Positions 10,547-22,467 of a DNA stretch of 64,000 nt are shown here, piece after piece. Below the pieces are notes generated by a model that worked only from the letters and a program-made list of their open reading frames with translations, ran no database searches and had not been told where the DNA came from. The stretch is from Escallonia rubra (Eukaryota > Streptophyta > Magnoliopsida > Escalloniales > Escalloniaceae): the NCBI GenBank assembly GCA_033065855.1, contig JAVXUO010000974.1, positions 186,001 through 250,000 on the forward strand. Direction: 5' to 3'. Both the position numbers and the translations under genes were made by a program. How positions within the stretch are numbered: position 1 is the first letter of the stretch; each line of letters opens with the position of its first letter.

Positions 10547-11838
10547 TGTTAACCCTACGGTTATTTAGCCTAGGATTATATTTGATTTTGATGATAACTA
10601 GCATTGATGATTATGATGTCTAACATGCATTGAGTTGATGAAGCAATAGGAACAATCTCATACTCATGCAAATGGATTATTAGACGAGCAACACGGTCAA
10701 AGACTCTCAACGGAACGCATCAAAGAGGGAATTCGTCGATTGAAGTTTTCATGCTTTTATTTCCGTCTTTGTAAACTAGACATAGAGAGATGATCGTTAC
10801 GATGACTGTATACCTAGAACTTGCCCATAGGTTTCCCTTGCATGCATAAAATTTTTTCATGCTTTAAAAACAAGGAAACTGCATTTTCAGGAATGCAGTC
10901 GACTGCATTGGAATGCAGTCGACTGCAAGTTGGGCAGTGAGGTATTACAGTCGATGCAGTCGACTGCAATACTTCCAGTAGCCTATTACAGTCGACTGCA
11001 TTGGATTACAGTCGACTGCAAGTTGGAAATTTGAATTTCCAACGGCTACTTTTGGGTTACAGTCGACTGCAATGGTGCATTGCAGTCGACTACATTTACC
11101 GTTTGGTGCATTTAATGCCCTACCTAACTCCAAACGGTCATATTTATTCCCACCTCTATAAATACTCATCTTGGGCATAGTTTTCATTCATTAATTGCAT
11201 TCAAAGCTCTCTTATCTTTCATATTCTCAAAGATCAAAGCAATTGTTCAAATCTCTCTTGTTTTCATTGATTTCTCATCCTTTTCAAGAGAGCATTTATT
11301 GTGAGCTTACATTTGAGAGATATACACTTTCATAAGTCATCATACACTCATCTCTCTTATTCTAGTACTTCAACTTGTACTCATCTACTTATTGAGAGTG
11401 AAATCTTGTACACATTTCTTCATTGAAAGGTTCTTGTATCAAAGCTTGGGGTTGTCAAGCTTTGGAGCTTTGGGTTTGTCAAAGCTTTGGAGCTTTGGGT
11501 TTGTCAAAGCTTGTTCTTGATATAGGCATAGCATCAAGGGATTGTAAGAGGTTCGATCTTGACCCGTAAGGAAGATCATACTAGTGGATTTTAGGGCCTT
11601 TCAAGGGACTTCCTTGAAGGGGTGGACGTAGGCTTGTGGGTATATCAAGCCGAACCATTTAATTCTCCTTGTCAAGTATCTCTAAACCCTTCTCTCTTTA
11701 CATTATCGTTTTACATTTGTGTTGAGATTGGTTGATTGTTTATTTGAGTTATTGAGATTGAGGTTTGTTGTTAGTTAATTTTTAAAGTAGTCTTAAAACC
11801 CTATTCACCCCCCCTCTAGGATTATTTTATTGGTTTCA
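10547..11838 (+). mobile_element. Solo LTR, copy A (1292 bp)
   Basis: It starts TGTTAACCCT and ends TTGGTTTCA (TG...CA), with a perfect 5-bp target duplication CTAGG at 10542-10546 and 11839-11843. A TATA-like CTCTATAAATACTC lies near 11153, and a C-rich CCCTATTCACC motif lies near the 3' end. A direct duplication around 11454-11520 repeats GCTTTGGAGCTTTGGGTTTG. No internal retroelement sequence is attached, so it arose by LTR-LTR recombination. It is the same family as the inverted copy at 18178-19604. U3 carries the CAGTCGACTG array described separately. Confidence 0.9.
10893..11096. repeat. Array of palindromic TGCAGTCGACTGCA motifs in LTR U3
   Basis: Seven complete CAGTCGACT cores (SalI sites) plus one partial copy occur in about 200 bp, separated by short spacers such as TTGGAA and AGTTGG. 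They lie upstream of the LTR TATA motif. A role as a repeated protein-binding site is inference only. Confidence 0.9.
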
Positions 11839-13214
11839 CTAGGTCAGTTGAGAAATATGAAGCCGAACCATTAACTTTTTTTGACGGTTCCATTTGGATT
11901 GATTCTATTTGAGCAGCTCGGATCGCTTTGAAAACTTTGCTCACCTCTATGCGAAAGCATGCTCTTTGTGAGCTCTCTATATAAGCCCTCCTAGAGTTCT
12001 CGCATTCGTATATACGATATTTCTGTGAGCTTTCTTTAAAAGCCCTCCAAGAGGCTTCCAAAATACGCTCTAAGTTCTATATAATCCTTTTCATGACGCT
12101 TCTTGTACACAGTCTCTGTGAGCTCTATATGCAAGCTCTCTGGGAGGCTTCCAAGAAACTCCTTCAGCAACCTCCAGGAGGATTCCATCTACACTCTCCA
12201 TGAGTCTACGCTTAAAAATGGATATTCTTCTAAAAGTTCGCCTATCACTTGCAAACCAACTCTTCTTTTCTCGCAAAGGTGGCTATTCACTGACACTTTT
12301 AAAACTATTAGAGTTAAAACTAGAGCTCAAATATCACCCTCCTTATAAGAGCCATACTTTTGTTGCTAAAGTTGCTATATAGCGACACTTTTAATGCCTT
12401 TAGTGTTAAAAGTGGAGCTCGAATAGTGATAAGTGGAGGTCAAAATATTACTTTCCTTTATTTTTATAAGTTTAATAACATGCATATTGATGATCAAATT
12501 GATATCTTCTTTAAAGCCATTCCATAATTTTTTAGGTGACCTAAAATGCCTAATATACAGGACAGAAAAACGGGAGCAGCACGTGGGCACATGCCCTGCT
12601 TTGCCACCTGTTGCCTTCACAACTCGTTGATCTAGCGCGTTGGTCTAACTTTAAACATGAGTTCGTGTGGGCCTTTTTATATGTAAAGAAAGCAAAGCTG
12701 ATAAACAAACAATATAACAATCAAAAGAACAAAAGTACTATGAGGAAAAAGTCTCAACATCCATCTCATAAGTACTACGCCTTCTTCATCCAAAATAGCC
12801 TGGACATGTATGTTTAGATCGTTAAGTTCTGCCTGAAACATACAGATATGGCAATGAGGTGGTCCATGTTGCTTTGGACTATTTCCATGACTAGGATGTG
12901 TAAGAGTGTCACACAAGGCATTCATAAGTTGCTCAAAGAATATGACATGAGACAGATTAAAATGCTCAAAAGTCTCAAGATATTTGAGCTGAATGGTGCA
13001 GAGAAATTTGAATTGGTATTTGTCCACCATGCACCCTCAAAATAGAATCTTATCAAAAAAATCTTCTCCCTTGTTAGCCAACTGGAAAAACCTATCTTGA
13101 CCTGCTCTCCAAAGCTGTACGTTGAGATAAATAGTGTCTGGCAATTGACGATCCAAATAAGACACATCCAAGCTTAAGGCTAATGTTATCCTAAGAGCGT
13201 CTTTTTCTAACAAA
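11839..13214. other. Unassigned region with diverged short repeats
   Basis: Variants of GTGAGCTCTATATAAGCCCTCC recur near 11968, 12023 and 12114. A diverged pair of about 55 bp (GCTATT/ATCACTGACACTTTTAA type) is at about 12283-12335 and 12370-12425. Short ORFs at 12611-13045 show no recognisable domain. No gene is supported. Confidence 0.45.
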
Positions 13215-13947
13215 TGTTGGGGTTGGAAACTGTTGGATGTTTTTTCTGTCTTTCAATTCTCACATGTGAAGTTAACCTATAATCTTGACCAAATATTTCA
13301 AGAAGGAGGTTTCACATGGTGGAAACCAATCCCTTGAATGGAGGGAGACAATTTCTATCCTAGCTAGTTTAGGTGGTAGACAAATTAATTCCTAGTTCAC
13401 TATTTCTTTAATGGCTCTTCTTTGATTTCACATGGTGGAATTATTGATTTGGATGAAATCTCCACCCACCTCTTCTCCTATAAAAGGAGAAGTTGGTAAA
13501 GGTTTACAACACAAACCAACACCAATATTGAGAAGCATTAGCCATTTAGAGCTAAATGCAGTGAGTTAGCCACTGAGAGCTAAAAAGGGTGTTTGGCATT
13601 TAAATCTTATGATTGTTGCTCTAATGCTAGAGTTTTGAGTGCTTTTGTAGTAGCACTAGTGAGTTAGAAAAATCACAGAGAGTTTTTATTCACCGAGATA
13701 AAAAAAAAAGTAAGTTGAGTTTGGATGCATTCGGGAATTGAGTTTGAGTGACTGAGTAAAAGTTTCCTTGTAACTTCTCCAAGTTATGGCAGCATTGTCG
13801 CTGTCTTTCCTATCTTTCCTATGGACATAGGCAACAAGCCGAACTACATTAAATATTTGTGTCCATAAAAATGGGTGTGACAATTTTATATTTTCTCTTT
13901 TTCTTGTTGTGCTACTTGTACATGTTATAGGAGTTTAGATCCCAACA
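13215..13947 (+). repeat. 5' LTR of the Tnt1-like copia element
   Basis: Starts TGTTGGGGTTGG and ends GATCCCAACA (733 bp); the primer-binding site follows after two bases. Its 3' part, from GCAGCATTGTCG onward, recurs at about 16355-16514 as the 3' LTR remnant. Confidence 0.82.
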
Positions 13948-13949
13948 AC

Positions 13950-13962
13950 TGGTATTAAGAGC
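13950..13962 (+). other. Primer-binding site (initiator tRNA-Met type)
   Basis: TGGTATTAAGAGC lies immediately inside the LTR. It differs at two positions from the usual TGGTATCAGAGC. Confidence 0.7.
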
Positions 13963-14019
13963 TTTGGTGTGTCAACTTTATCACTTTTTGAAAATATTGA
14001 TAAAGATGATCGGTCAGAA

Positions 14020-14780
14020 ATATGGGGTTGAGAAATTTAACGGTCATGCATGATGGTTTCTCCCTCTAGCAAAGGAGAATGAGAGATCTTCTTATTCAAG
14101 AAGGTGTACACAGGGCACTATAAGAAAAGAAGCCAGACAATCGTAAAAGTGAAGATTGGGAAGACATGGACAAAAAAGCTGGCAGCACGATTCGACTTAA
14201 TTTGTCAGATGAAGTTTTAAACGACGTGAGTGATGTTCACAAAGCGTGAAAATTTGGAGGAAGCTGGAAAGCTTGTACATGGCAAAAAACATGACAAGTA
14301 AGCTTTATTTAAAAAGAAAGTTGTACGCATTACAAGTGGAGGAAGATATGAATTTTCTAACATATTTAAATATCTTTAATGGTATAATCACTCAATTGGC
14401 GAATATTGAGCAGAAGATTGAAGAGAAAGGTATAACATTGGCTTTCTTAGCGTCGTTACCCACATCCTATGATAATTTGGTTACTACCTTATTACATGGG
14501 AAGGATATTCTCTCTCTATATGATGTTACTTCAACTATCTTACTTCAAGAGAAAATGAAGAAGACGGAGCCGCAGACACTTGTTACTGAAAACAGAGACA
14601 TAAGTAACAACTGAAGCTGTGGAAAATTCAGAGGCAGACCTGAAAGTAGATCTAGTGGCAAGTCTCAATCTGAAGAAAGATGGAAGTGCCACCATTGTGG
14701 TAAAGAAGGATACATAAAAAGTAATCGTTACGTGTGGAAGAGTGAAACAAAAGGTGATCAAACAAAGGCTAATGATAACG
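14020..14780 (+). pseudogene. copia gag remnant
   Basis: Encodes the UBN2-type gag of copia elements. The longest intact piece, 14246-14614, has LWRKLESLYMAKN-like, LYLKRKLYALQVEED and SLPTSYDNLVTTLLHGKD segments. Upstream codons are broken by stops near 14050 and 14248. The zinc knuckle (14690-14730) reads CHHCGKEGYIKSNRY and has lost the canonical His and last Cys, so nucleic-acid binding would be impaired. Confidence 0.82.
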
Positions 14781-14859
14781 ATGCTTCAACCAATGTCTCC
14801 GAAGGTGGCCTTATAGCTTTTACATTCCAAGAAGGAGAGTACAATCATGTTGCAAGTCA

Positions 14860-16399
14860 CGAAATCGAGTGAGTCGTAGATTCTGCAGCATCTTACCATG
14901 CTCCTCCTATAAAGGAATATTTCACGTCATATAAAGCAAGAGACTTTGGTTATGTGAAGATGCGTAACAGTAGCTGTGCAATTGTTGTTTGAATCAGTGA
15001 CGTGTGCTTAAAAACCAAAGCATGTGCACACTCACTTTGAAGGATGTACGTCATAATCCTGATTTATGCCTTAACTTGATCTTGATGTACGCTATGGACC
15101 TCACAGGCTACCACAATTATTTTGGTAGCGGTAAGTGGAAACTCACCAAAGGGTGTTTGCTGATTGCAAGAGGGAATGCTTGTTGCACTATGTACAAGAC
15201 TCATACAAAGGTGTGTAGCAACAGTTTACTTGCAGTATAAGATGACCCCTCGCCAAACATATGGCACAGAAGGATGGCCCACATGAGTAAGAAGCGATTG
15301 CAGATTTTGGCAAAGAAATCACTTACTTATTTTGCCAAAGGTACAATACTAAACCCTTGCAATTATTGCTTATTTGAAAAGCAACACAGAGTCTTTTCGA
15401 AAGTCATCACAAAGATAGAAAAATTTGCTTGAGATGTTTTACTTTGATGTATGTGGTCCTATTGAGGTAGAGTCCTTAGGTGACAATATATATTTTGTCA
15501 CATTTATTGATGATTCTTCAAGAAAGCTGTAGGTGTATTTCTAGAAGACGAAAAGTCAAATGTTCCATATTTTTCAGAATTTTCATGCTATGGTGGATTG
15601 GGGAGTAGGGAAGTTCCTAAGGTGTCTTCGAACTGATAATGGAGGTGAGTACATTTCGATCGAGTTTAAAAAAGGCCTCTCAAAGTATGGCATTCGTCAT
15701 GAAAAGATAATACCTGACACCCTTAAAAAAAATTACAGCGGAAAGAATGAACTGCGCAATTGTTGAGATGCATGCTAAAGATGGCTAAGTAGCCTAAATC
15801 TTATTGGCATGAATATGTTCGTATGGCATGCTACCTGATTAACATATTTTCATTATCTCCCCTTGACTTTGACAATCCCAATAGAGTGTGGACAAGGCGA
15901 AATGTGTCTTACTCTTAATTGAATGTATTTGGTTGCAAAACATTTGCACATGTACCTAAGGTTGAAGCTGGATAATAAGGCTATTTCTTCCATATTCATT
16001 GACTATGGTGACGATGAGTTTGGATACATGTTATGGGATCCTGAGAGAAAGAAGATAATCAGAAACAGGGATATGGTATTTTATGAGCACGAGATTGCGA
16101 CAGACTCAAAATCTGTCAACCCAAAAGTTGTAGCAGATGGTGCTACCAGGTTTAAACCAATATCTTCTCAATCAGATACTTTCACATACAGTGGAGGTAT
16201 TCCAGAAGAAGAGCCTCATGTAGAAGATGAACAAACACTAGCTGACCATGGTGATATGCCTGATGAAAAAGTTGTCAAGCAGGGTGAGCAGACCCCTCCA
16301 CAAATGGCAGTTCCACGAGGAAGCATATACCATCCACAAGGTACTACAACATTCTCCACGTTATACTGCAACATTCTGTTGTCTTCCCTGTGGACGTAG
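14860..16399 (+). pseudogene. copia protease-integrase remnant
   Basis: The protease region around 14872 reads VDSAASYHAPP, matching the D-S/T-A/G-A active-site context. The gag-pre-integrase part (15004-15240) has LTLKDVRHNPDLCLNL and the GKWKLTKG segment. The integrase core is marked by FDVCGPIEVESLG-like and LRTDNGGEY segments and an RHEKIIPDT segment (15655-15720). A late segment at 15923-16200 (DDEFGYMLWDPERKKIIR) matches the integrase C-terminal part. Frames shift repeatedly and stops interrupt. Confidence 0.82.
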
Positions 16400-16514
16400 G
16401 CAACATGCCAAACTATGTTAAATCTATGTGTCCATATATGTGTGTGAAACTTTTATATTTTATATTTTTCTTCTTGTGCTAGTTGTACCTGTTTTAGGGG
16501 TTTAAATCTCAATA
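16350..16514 (+). repeat. 3' LTR remnant (U5 end) of the copia element
   Basis: Matches the last about 165 bp of the 5' LTR: GTGGACGTAGGCAACATGCC here versus ATGGACATAGGCAACAAGCC there, then TTTTATATTTT and TTCTTGTGCTA blocks. It ends in TCAATA where the 5' LTR has CCAACA. Confidence 0.75.
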
Positions 16515-16559
16515 GAAACTGGGTCCACAATATTCGTCACTCACAAAGACCAAGTGTCC

Positions 16560-17268
16560 TCTTCATCAGAGTTTTACCATGAAACCCTTCTTTTATACGA
16601 GCAACTACCAAATCATCATTAGTTAGGGGCAACTCATCCCTTCTTCCTCATGCTCCATCTCGTCACCCTCAGGGTTCTCTTCCTACAAACATTCCTCTTC
16701 ATCGAGCCTCTTTTTGCACTCTATATCATCCTCATCGACTAAACTTAACTCTTGGGGTCCAAAATCCTCTTCTAAAGGTTCTTCATCGTCTTTACTAATA
16801 GTACACTCCTCACAAGCAATCCCATGTGTGCTCTCCTAATGAGTCTTTTGTCCTGGCCTACGAGCCATATTAACTCCATTTGCGCCTTGAAAGCGAAGAT
16901 CTACTCCAAAAGTCTCTTCGCCATCTTCCTCTTCATGGGTGTCGGAACACTGCAATAGCCCATGTTCATAACCTTATCTCTTAGAATTTCCATCTGCAGC
17001 TTCCGAATCTCATACCTCAAAGAGTTCCATACTGGTAACACCAATTCATCTACGGGTCCTTGGGCACAATACCATCAATCAACAAAGTTCCCACGGAACT
17101 TAAATGGTCACCAGGGGTAGCGAAGCTGGAGCATGGACTTGTTGCCACGTCATGGCGAGAAGTACCTATGATATAAGAAATAAAGTTGAAAAATAAAGAT
17201 TTTTGACAAAAGGAATGAGAGAAAACAACAAGAGAAACCAAAGAACAATGTTTTATAAAGTGGTTCAT
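16560..17268 (-). pseudogene. Degraded acidic coding remnant, family not recognised
   Basis: On the minus strand a frame from about 16960 to 16640 reads as a very acidic polypeptide (HEEEDGEETFGVDLRFQG, then EEPLEEDFGPQELSLVDEDD) with two in-frame TAG codons. A Ser-rich frame at 17050-17268 may be upstream. The composition looks like decayed protein-coding sequence, possibly a retroelement accessory or gag-like frame, but no family was recognised. No function is proposed. Confidence 0.3.
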
Positions 17269-17269
17269 A

Positions 17270-18177
17270 TCTATGACATATAAGGGACTACACCTAGTAA
17301 GTCACTTGAATCGAAAGAAAACCCATGGATTTTACCTCATAATTAGACCCAACTCAACCAATATGGGAAATGCTCCTCAGAAAAGAAACTAGCGGCTTAG
17401 CATTTTATCATTAATCTGCAAATGCCATAGGCTACTAAACAATAATAATGGTTGATTTAACACCAAGAGCCAACATAAGGTACGGTATGATTTTCATAAA
17501 TGCACGAGTGGAAGAGCAAAAGTATCATTGAACCTAGGAAATCAACGATGGAAGCAAACATAGGTGATCCAAAAAAAATCAAGATACAACTCGAAGATGA
17601 AAAAGTAAAAGGCAGGTGAAGTCAAGAAAAATAATGATGGTCCAGATTGGGGGGGGGGGGGTGGAGAGAGAGAGAGAGAAAGGGAACTATTCAATTTGCA
17701 TTTTAGTTCCACGCAATGTGGCGGATGTCGGTGTGGAATGGCCGATGAAGGTGGACAGTAACCTAAACTTTCTTCATTTATGTTGGCAGTTGTATCTGTT
17801 GATGCCGGTAAAAGAGATGAATTTTGAAGGCATCAGTGGACTCATGCCCCCCTATGCTCCCTACTATCTTCACCTCTCGTGTAAATTGTAGCAACATCTC
17901 CCCTTATAGAGTTTAGTTACCCTTTCAGGAAAATAGTGTAGCTTCCACCGTCTAACCTACTTATTTAACCAATTTTTCTGTGCTTTTCATTTTTCCATTT
18001 CAGAGTTTTTTATTGGACTTGAAGTCACAAACCATCTTATTTAATACAATCTTTTTCTAGTTTTTTGTACTACTTAGAGTCGCTTTCTCATAAAGAAAAT
18101 TATTGTCTACGGCAAAGATAATGTCCATTTCAAGTGATTCTAGTGGATTTTATATTTTCAAGAACAAAAAAGTTACT
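17270..18177. other. Unassigned spacer
   Basis: Contains a G-run with (GA)n at 17650-17678. A 91-codon ORF at 17616-17891 shows no recognisable domain and is not called as a gene. Confidence 0.4.
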
Positions 18178-19604
18178 TGAAACCAATAAAATAACCCCTA
18201 TGTGTGTGTATGGGGGGGGGGGGGGGAGGAAGGGGGGGATTGGATTTTAAGACTACTTTAAAAAAGATCAATAATTGATCACAAACAATTTTGAAATATC
18301 AGATGAACACTTTGACAACTCAAGCAATATACCTTAAAGTTAATAACTCAAATAAGTAGGCTAACCAATCTCACAACAAGTATAAGGCAAACAAGCAAAC
18401 AATGTAAACAAAGAAGGGCTTAGAGATACTTGACAATAGAGATTTAGATGGCTCTTCTCGAATTACCCTCAAGCTTACGTCCACTCCTTCAAGGAAATCC
18501 CTAGAAAGGCCCTAGAATCGATTAGGATGGTCTTCCTTGCGGGTCAAGATTGAACTTCTTACAATCCCTTGACGCTATACCCACATCAAGAACAAGCTTT
18601 GACAATCCCAAAACTCCAAAGCTTGACAACTCCAAGCTTTGATTCAAGAAACTTAAGACGAAACATTGGGTACAAAGATTAACTCTCTAAAAGTTGATGA
18701 GCACAAGTTTAAGGTCTCTAAACGTGAGCGATGAGTGTATCTATGACTTACAAAAGTGTATATCTCTCAAATATAAGCTCACAACGAGTGTTCTCTTGAA
18801 TTGGATGAGAAAATAATGAAGATTAAGAGAGATTGAAGAAATGCTTTGCGCTTAGCATTTGTAAAATAAGAAGGCTTTGAATTTAAAGAATGAATCAAAT
18901 CGTTGCCCAAAATCAGTTTATATAAGTTGGGAATAAATGCATCCATTTGGAAGTAGGTAGGGCATTAAATGCGCCATAAACGCAGTCAACTAGTTTGCCT
19001 AATGCAGTCGACAATGTTCCCAAAACTAGCCGTTGGAATTTCAAAATCCTGCTATGCAGTCAACTGTATTCTAATGCAGTCGACTGTAAACCTTACTGCC
19101 AAATATGTAGTCGATTTTATTCTTATGCACTCAAGACTGTATTATAATGTAGTCGACTGTAAAACCTTACTGCCCAAATATGCAATTGACTGTATAATTT
19201 AATCCAGTCGATTACAAAACCTTACCGTCCACATATGCAGTCGACTGTATTCCAGCAAAATAGTTTTTCCTATTTTTTTAAAGTATGAAAATTTTATACA
19301 CCTGCAAGTGAAACCTATAGGCAATTTCTATAGATCACAAATCAACTATGTCTAGCTACAAAACAAATGAATTAAAGAAAAAAAAGTCTAGGATCAGTTT
19401 GAAGTATAACTTTATGATGATATTTGAAGCATTTTGTTGAAGACCTTTGATCAATATTTGCTCATCTAATTGTTCATTTTTTTAGTATGAGATTGTACTT
19501 AACGTTTCATGAACTCAATACATATTAGACAACATAATCGTAAATATTGGTTATCATCAAAATCGGATAATATAATCCTAGGTAAAATAACCGCAGGGCT
19601 AACA
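18178..19604 (-). mobile_element. Solo LTR, copy B (1427 bp), inverted relative to copy A
   Basis: On the minus strand it starts TGTTAGCCCTGCGGTTATTT and ends TTGGTTTCA, matching copy A at both ends. A perfect 5-bp target duplication TTACT lies at 18173-18177 and 19605-19609. It is longer than copy A, partly through a G-run near 18211-18225. The CAGTCGACTG motif array is present but more mutated (about 18980-19255), so this copy appears older. Confidence 0.9.
18978..19255. repeat. Decayed CAGTCGACTG motif array in solo LTR B
   Basis: At least eight recognisable derivatives of GCAGTCGACTGTA are present, several with one or two changes (GCAGTCAACT, GTAGTCGATT, CCAGTCGATT). They lie at the same LTR position as in copy A. 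Confidence 0.82.
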
Positions 19605-19779
19605 TTACTTTAGGAAATTCTTTTAGATTAAGTGATTGATAATTTCCAATATGCATCTATCATACACACTAATTTGATGATTACTTGTTTGTTTGCGCTG
19701 ATATATGTGTTATACTTTGATGATATAATCAGTAAAAAACAGTAATTCATGACCTTATTATTTGTTTTTCCTATTTGAA

Positions 19780-21077
19780 TTGTAGAGCAAAAGCCAGGAT
19801 TTTCAAAGTCAAAGGCCAAGGCCAAGATTATGGCTGGACCTGTGAGGAATGTCGTTATTGGTGAACTGAAATGTAGCATCACGCTCAACTTGGGGGCAAA
19901 GAAAGAGAAATTCTTCAGTGTGGCTCATGTTTGAGATGTCATGTTAGCATATGGTGCGACGAACGTCGAGTTTAAGCTTTGCAATGCTGTCCTTAACAAG
20001 ATGAAAGGTGATACTCTAAGGGTGTGTTTGATAACGCAATTAAGCACTTAAAACTTAAAGTTTTCAATGATTATCAATTAAGTGCGTTTTATAACGCTAA
20101 ACCTTGTATCACTTAAAAAAATAATTCTTACTAAAAATAGACTAAAATTTTAAGTCAGGGTGAACTTACTTAATGCTGATCACTGAATTCTAAGTGAGAT
20201 GGTTAAAAGTTATTAAACATATTTTTACATAAAAAAAAATTATCACCACGATGTCGTCTCAATAATTTACTGGCAACACCGCCTCCATCACAATACAACC
20301 ACCACCGCAATCATTATTTCCTTTTGCTATCACCACCATAATTATCACGACCTAGCCACTATCACCGCCACCACCAACACCATCACAAGGACACCGCCAC
20401 CTCTACCATACCGTCACTGTTGTCACCACGTCCATTTTAGCTAAAATTATCCAAAGATCCACCACACTACAACCACTGTCATGACCGCCATGTCGCCGCC
20501 TATCGTTATCATCACAATTATCAACACCACGTCTTCACGCACCATTACCGCCACCACTGTCCAACGCCACCACCACCACAATTACTCCATTGTCACTGCC
20601 GCAACCACCACCAACACAATTTTAGCCTCCAAAAAAAGTTATAAAGTACATAAACAAATGCATGATTTTGGTAAAACGGATAAATTTTTAAATAAACAAT
20701 TTTCAGATATTTGATTTTGGTTTACCAAACAGGTTAACTTATTTTTCAGTAAAAATTCAGTCGCTTAAAGTTTTCAGTTTTACAAATTCAGCGCTTAATT
20801 TTTTCAGCACTTAAATTTCAGTTTTATCAAACAGCCCCTAAGTCAACTCCTACAACATCGAGACTTCTATTAGTGTAATATGGAATTACTGTTGCAAGTT
20901 AGTCTCTTGATAAATGTCTATTTTGGAAAGATCAACTATGAATTCAGCAAAAAAGACTTCAATTACAATCATGCAAACATTAGGCAGACTGCTGCCTAAT
21001 TGATTCTCATTCATGAATACCCATTTGAAATCAAGGAGCACGAATTCTTCAATTAGTTCATGAGGACAACCACCGCC
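19780..21077 (+). pseudogene. Old hAT transposase, N-terminal remnant (split by a Harbinger MITE)
   Basis: After removal of the insertion at 20020-20838, a decayed frame is visible. It ends in FNYNHANIRQTAA, LILIHEYPFEIKEHEFFN and FMRTTT (20960-21075) with two stops. The HEYPF...EHEFF pattern is the conserved block before the catalytic core in plant hAT transposases. Upstream codons at 19790-20015 (AKAKIMAGPVRNVVIGEL) are plausibly the same gene but are not recognised by motif. The C-terminal half continues at 26290-27460 after later insertions. Confidence 0.5.
20020..20838. mobile_element. Non-autonomous PIF/Harbinger element, copy 1
   Basis: It begins GGGTGTGTTTGATAACGC; the reverse complement of its end is GGGGCTGTTTGATAAAAC. 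The 3-bp duplication TAA is at 20017-20019 and 20839-20841, as expected for PIF/Harbinger. The interior is (CCA)n-rich and gives His/Thr-rich artefact ORFs. It is the same family as 49840-50632, with near-identical first and last about 150 bp. Confidence 0.85.
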
Positions 21078-22467
21078 TGTAATGCCCTAATTTTTTAGAA
21101 TGTTAATTTCAAAATAAACAAAGTCATAAAAGCATAAAAAAAACATTCAGAAGTCTCTCAATTGCGTATTCAGAGCATATAACAATAAGTCTTCAAGAAA
21201 CATTGGCAAATGCCAGACCGGCTAAAAACAGTTAAATTGTCCTCAATTACTCCTATACGGAGTTCCAAAATAGAACCTAAACAAAAATATAATAAAAGCT
21301 ACTTAGTTGTCTCTTACAATATATCCGAAAATAAATATAACAGGAAAATCTTTCACTTAAAAGCTTCTTACTTAGCCATACCTTGTAATCCTTTGCATAA
21401 CTCTGAACGCTGACTGATAACCTAAAAGTAGGCGATGAGCACAAAGCCCAGTAAATCCAACCGCACACACTCATCCACAGAGTACAAAGCACGTTGTATC
21501 GATAACAATATTTGGAGTTGATAAAATACGATACCAAGGTGCATGGCTAATACCAAAACTAATACATTAACTTTCAATTCAAAAATCATATCAGTAACAC
21601 GATCAGTGGACAATACAATGTCAAAATAATGAATTTGCATAGACAACTACATTTGCAGTGGGTCAAAAGGTTTCCATGCGTTCAAAATAACACAAAAATA
21701 AGTTCGAAACGATTCTACTAGTTCAAATAACAACATTTAGTATTTCAAAAAGACCCCAGTAAATTTAATAATACTTCAAATAAGTTAGAAAACATCTTCA
21801 AGTAGACGAGATATCAAAATCTATATATTCAAGCAATACAAAGACGGAGACTAGGAAAACCATATAGAAATGGGTCACACGTGCCATCACTGACACATGA
21901 GATAAGGTTCATAAATTAAGATCATGATCTCTAACTCATCCCGCTGAGATAGCCCACGTTCAATTTACATGAGTAAGTTAGAAATAGATCAGTCAAATAC
22001 ACTTTCACATTCCCCACCAAAATATAAAAACATATAGCCAATAAACCTAATAAAACATCAAGAGAATGAAGTCAACAAAGTCATTCTTTTTCACATGATT
22101 CTAAGCTGAATAATTTTATTCAAGTCAACTTCAACAAAGAAATGTAGAAATTATAAGAAAACTCAAAACATAAACGTTGAAGAAGACTCATTATTCTTCT
22201 CATAATGTCTAAGATCATCAAAAACTGATTGGAAAGGATTAAGATTGAGCAAGTTAAAGTGGATTGTATCATAGTGTCAAAACAATAACTTTTGCACTAA
22301 CCAATAATTTTCAAACTCTGTTTTGACCAAGAATCAGAAGGATTACGAATAAACCTTAAAATACAAAGTTGAAGAAGACATCTTCAAGGATTTCAAGATC
22401 ATTAAAAATCAATAAGAAACAAATGAGATAGAGCAAACCAATGTTGGCTGACTTGAACTGCCAGAAA
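21078..22467. other. Unassigned AT-rich insertion, possibly LTR-derived
   Basis: It starts TGTAATGCCCTAATTTTTT right at the break in the hAT coding remnant and is itself interrupted by the CACTA element at 22468. It may continue at 26154 to about 26285. An LTR is suspected from the TG start, but no matching end or 5-bp duplication could be fixed. Confidence 0.3.

Larger units (their letters stand above)
13215..16514 (+). mobile_element. Tnt1-like Ty1/copia retrotransposon, internally deleted and degenerate
   Basis: Order: 5' LTR (13215-13947), PBS, gag, protease and integrase remnants, then an abrupt jump to the U5 end of the 3' LTR (about 16350-16514). Reverse transcriptase, RNase H and most of the 3' LTR are missing, so one deletion removed them. 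Many in-frame stops and frameshifts are present. The copia order (integrase before the absent RT) and residue patterns point to the Tork/Tnt1 lineage. It is not autonomous. Confidence 0.85.

Noticed and set aside
12677-13030. 117-codon minus-strand ORF
   Set aside because: No recognisable domain; lies between transposons and overlaps other short frames.
20481-20714. Thr/His-rich ORF
   Set aside because: Compositional frame from (CCA)n inside a non-autonomous Harbinger element; the second copy at 49977-50438 behaves the same way.
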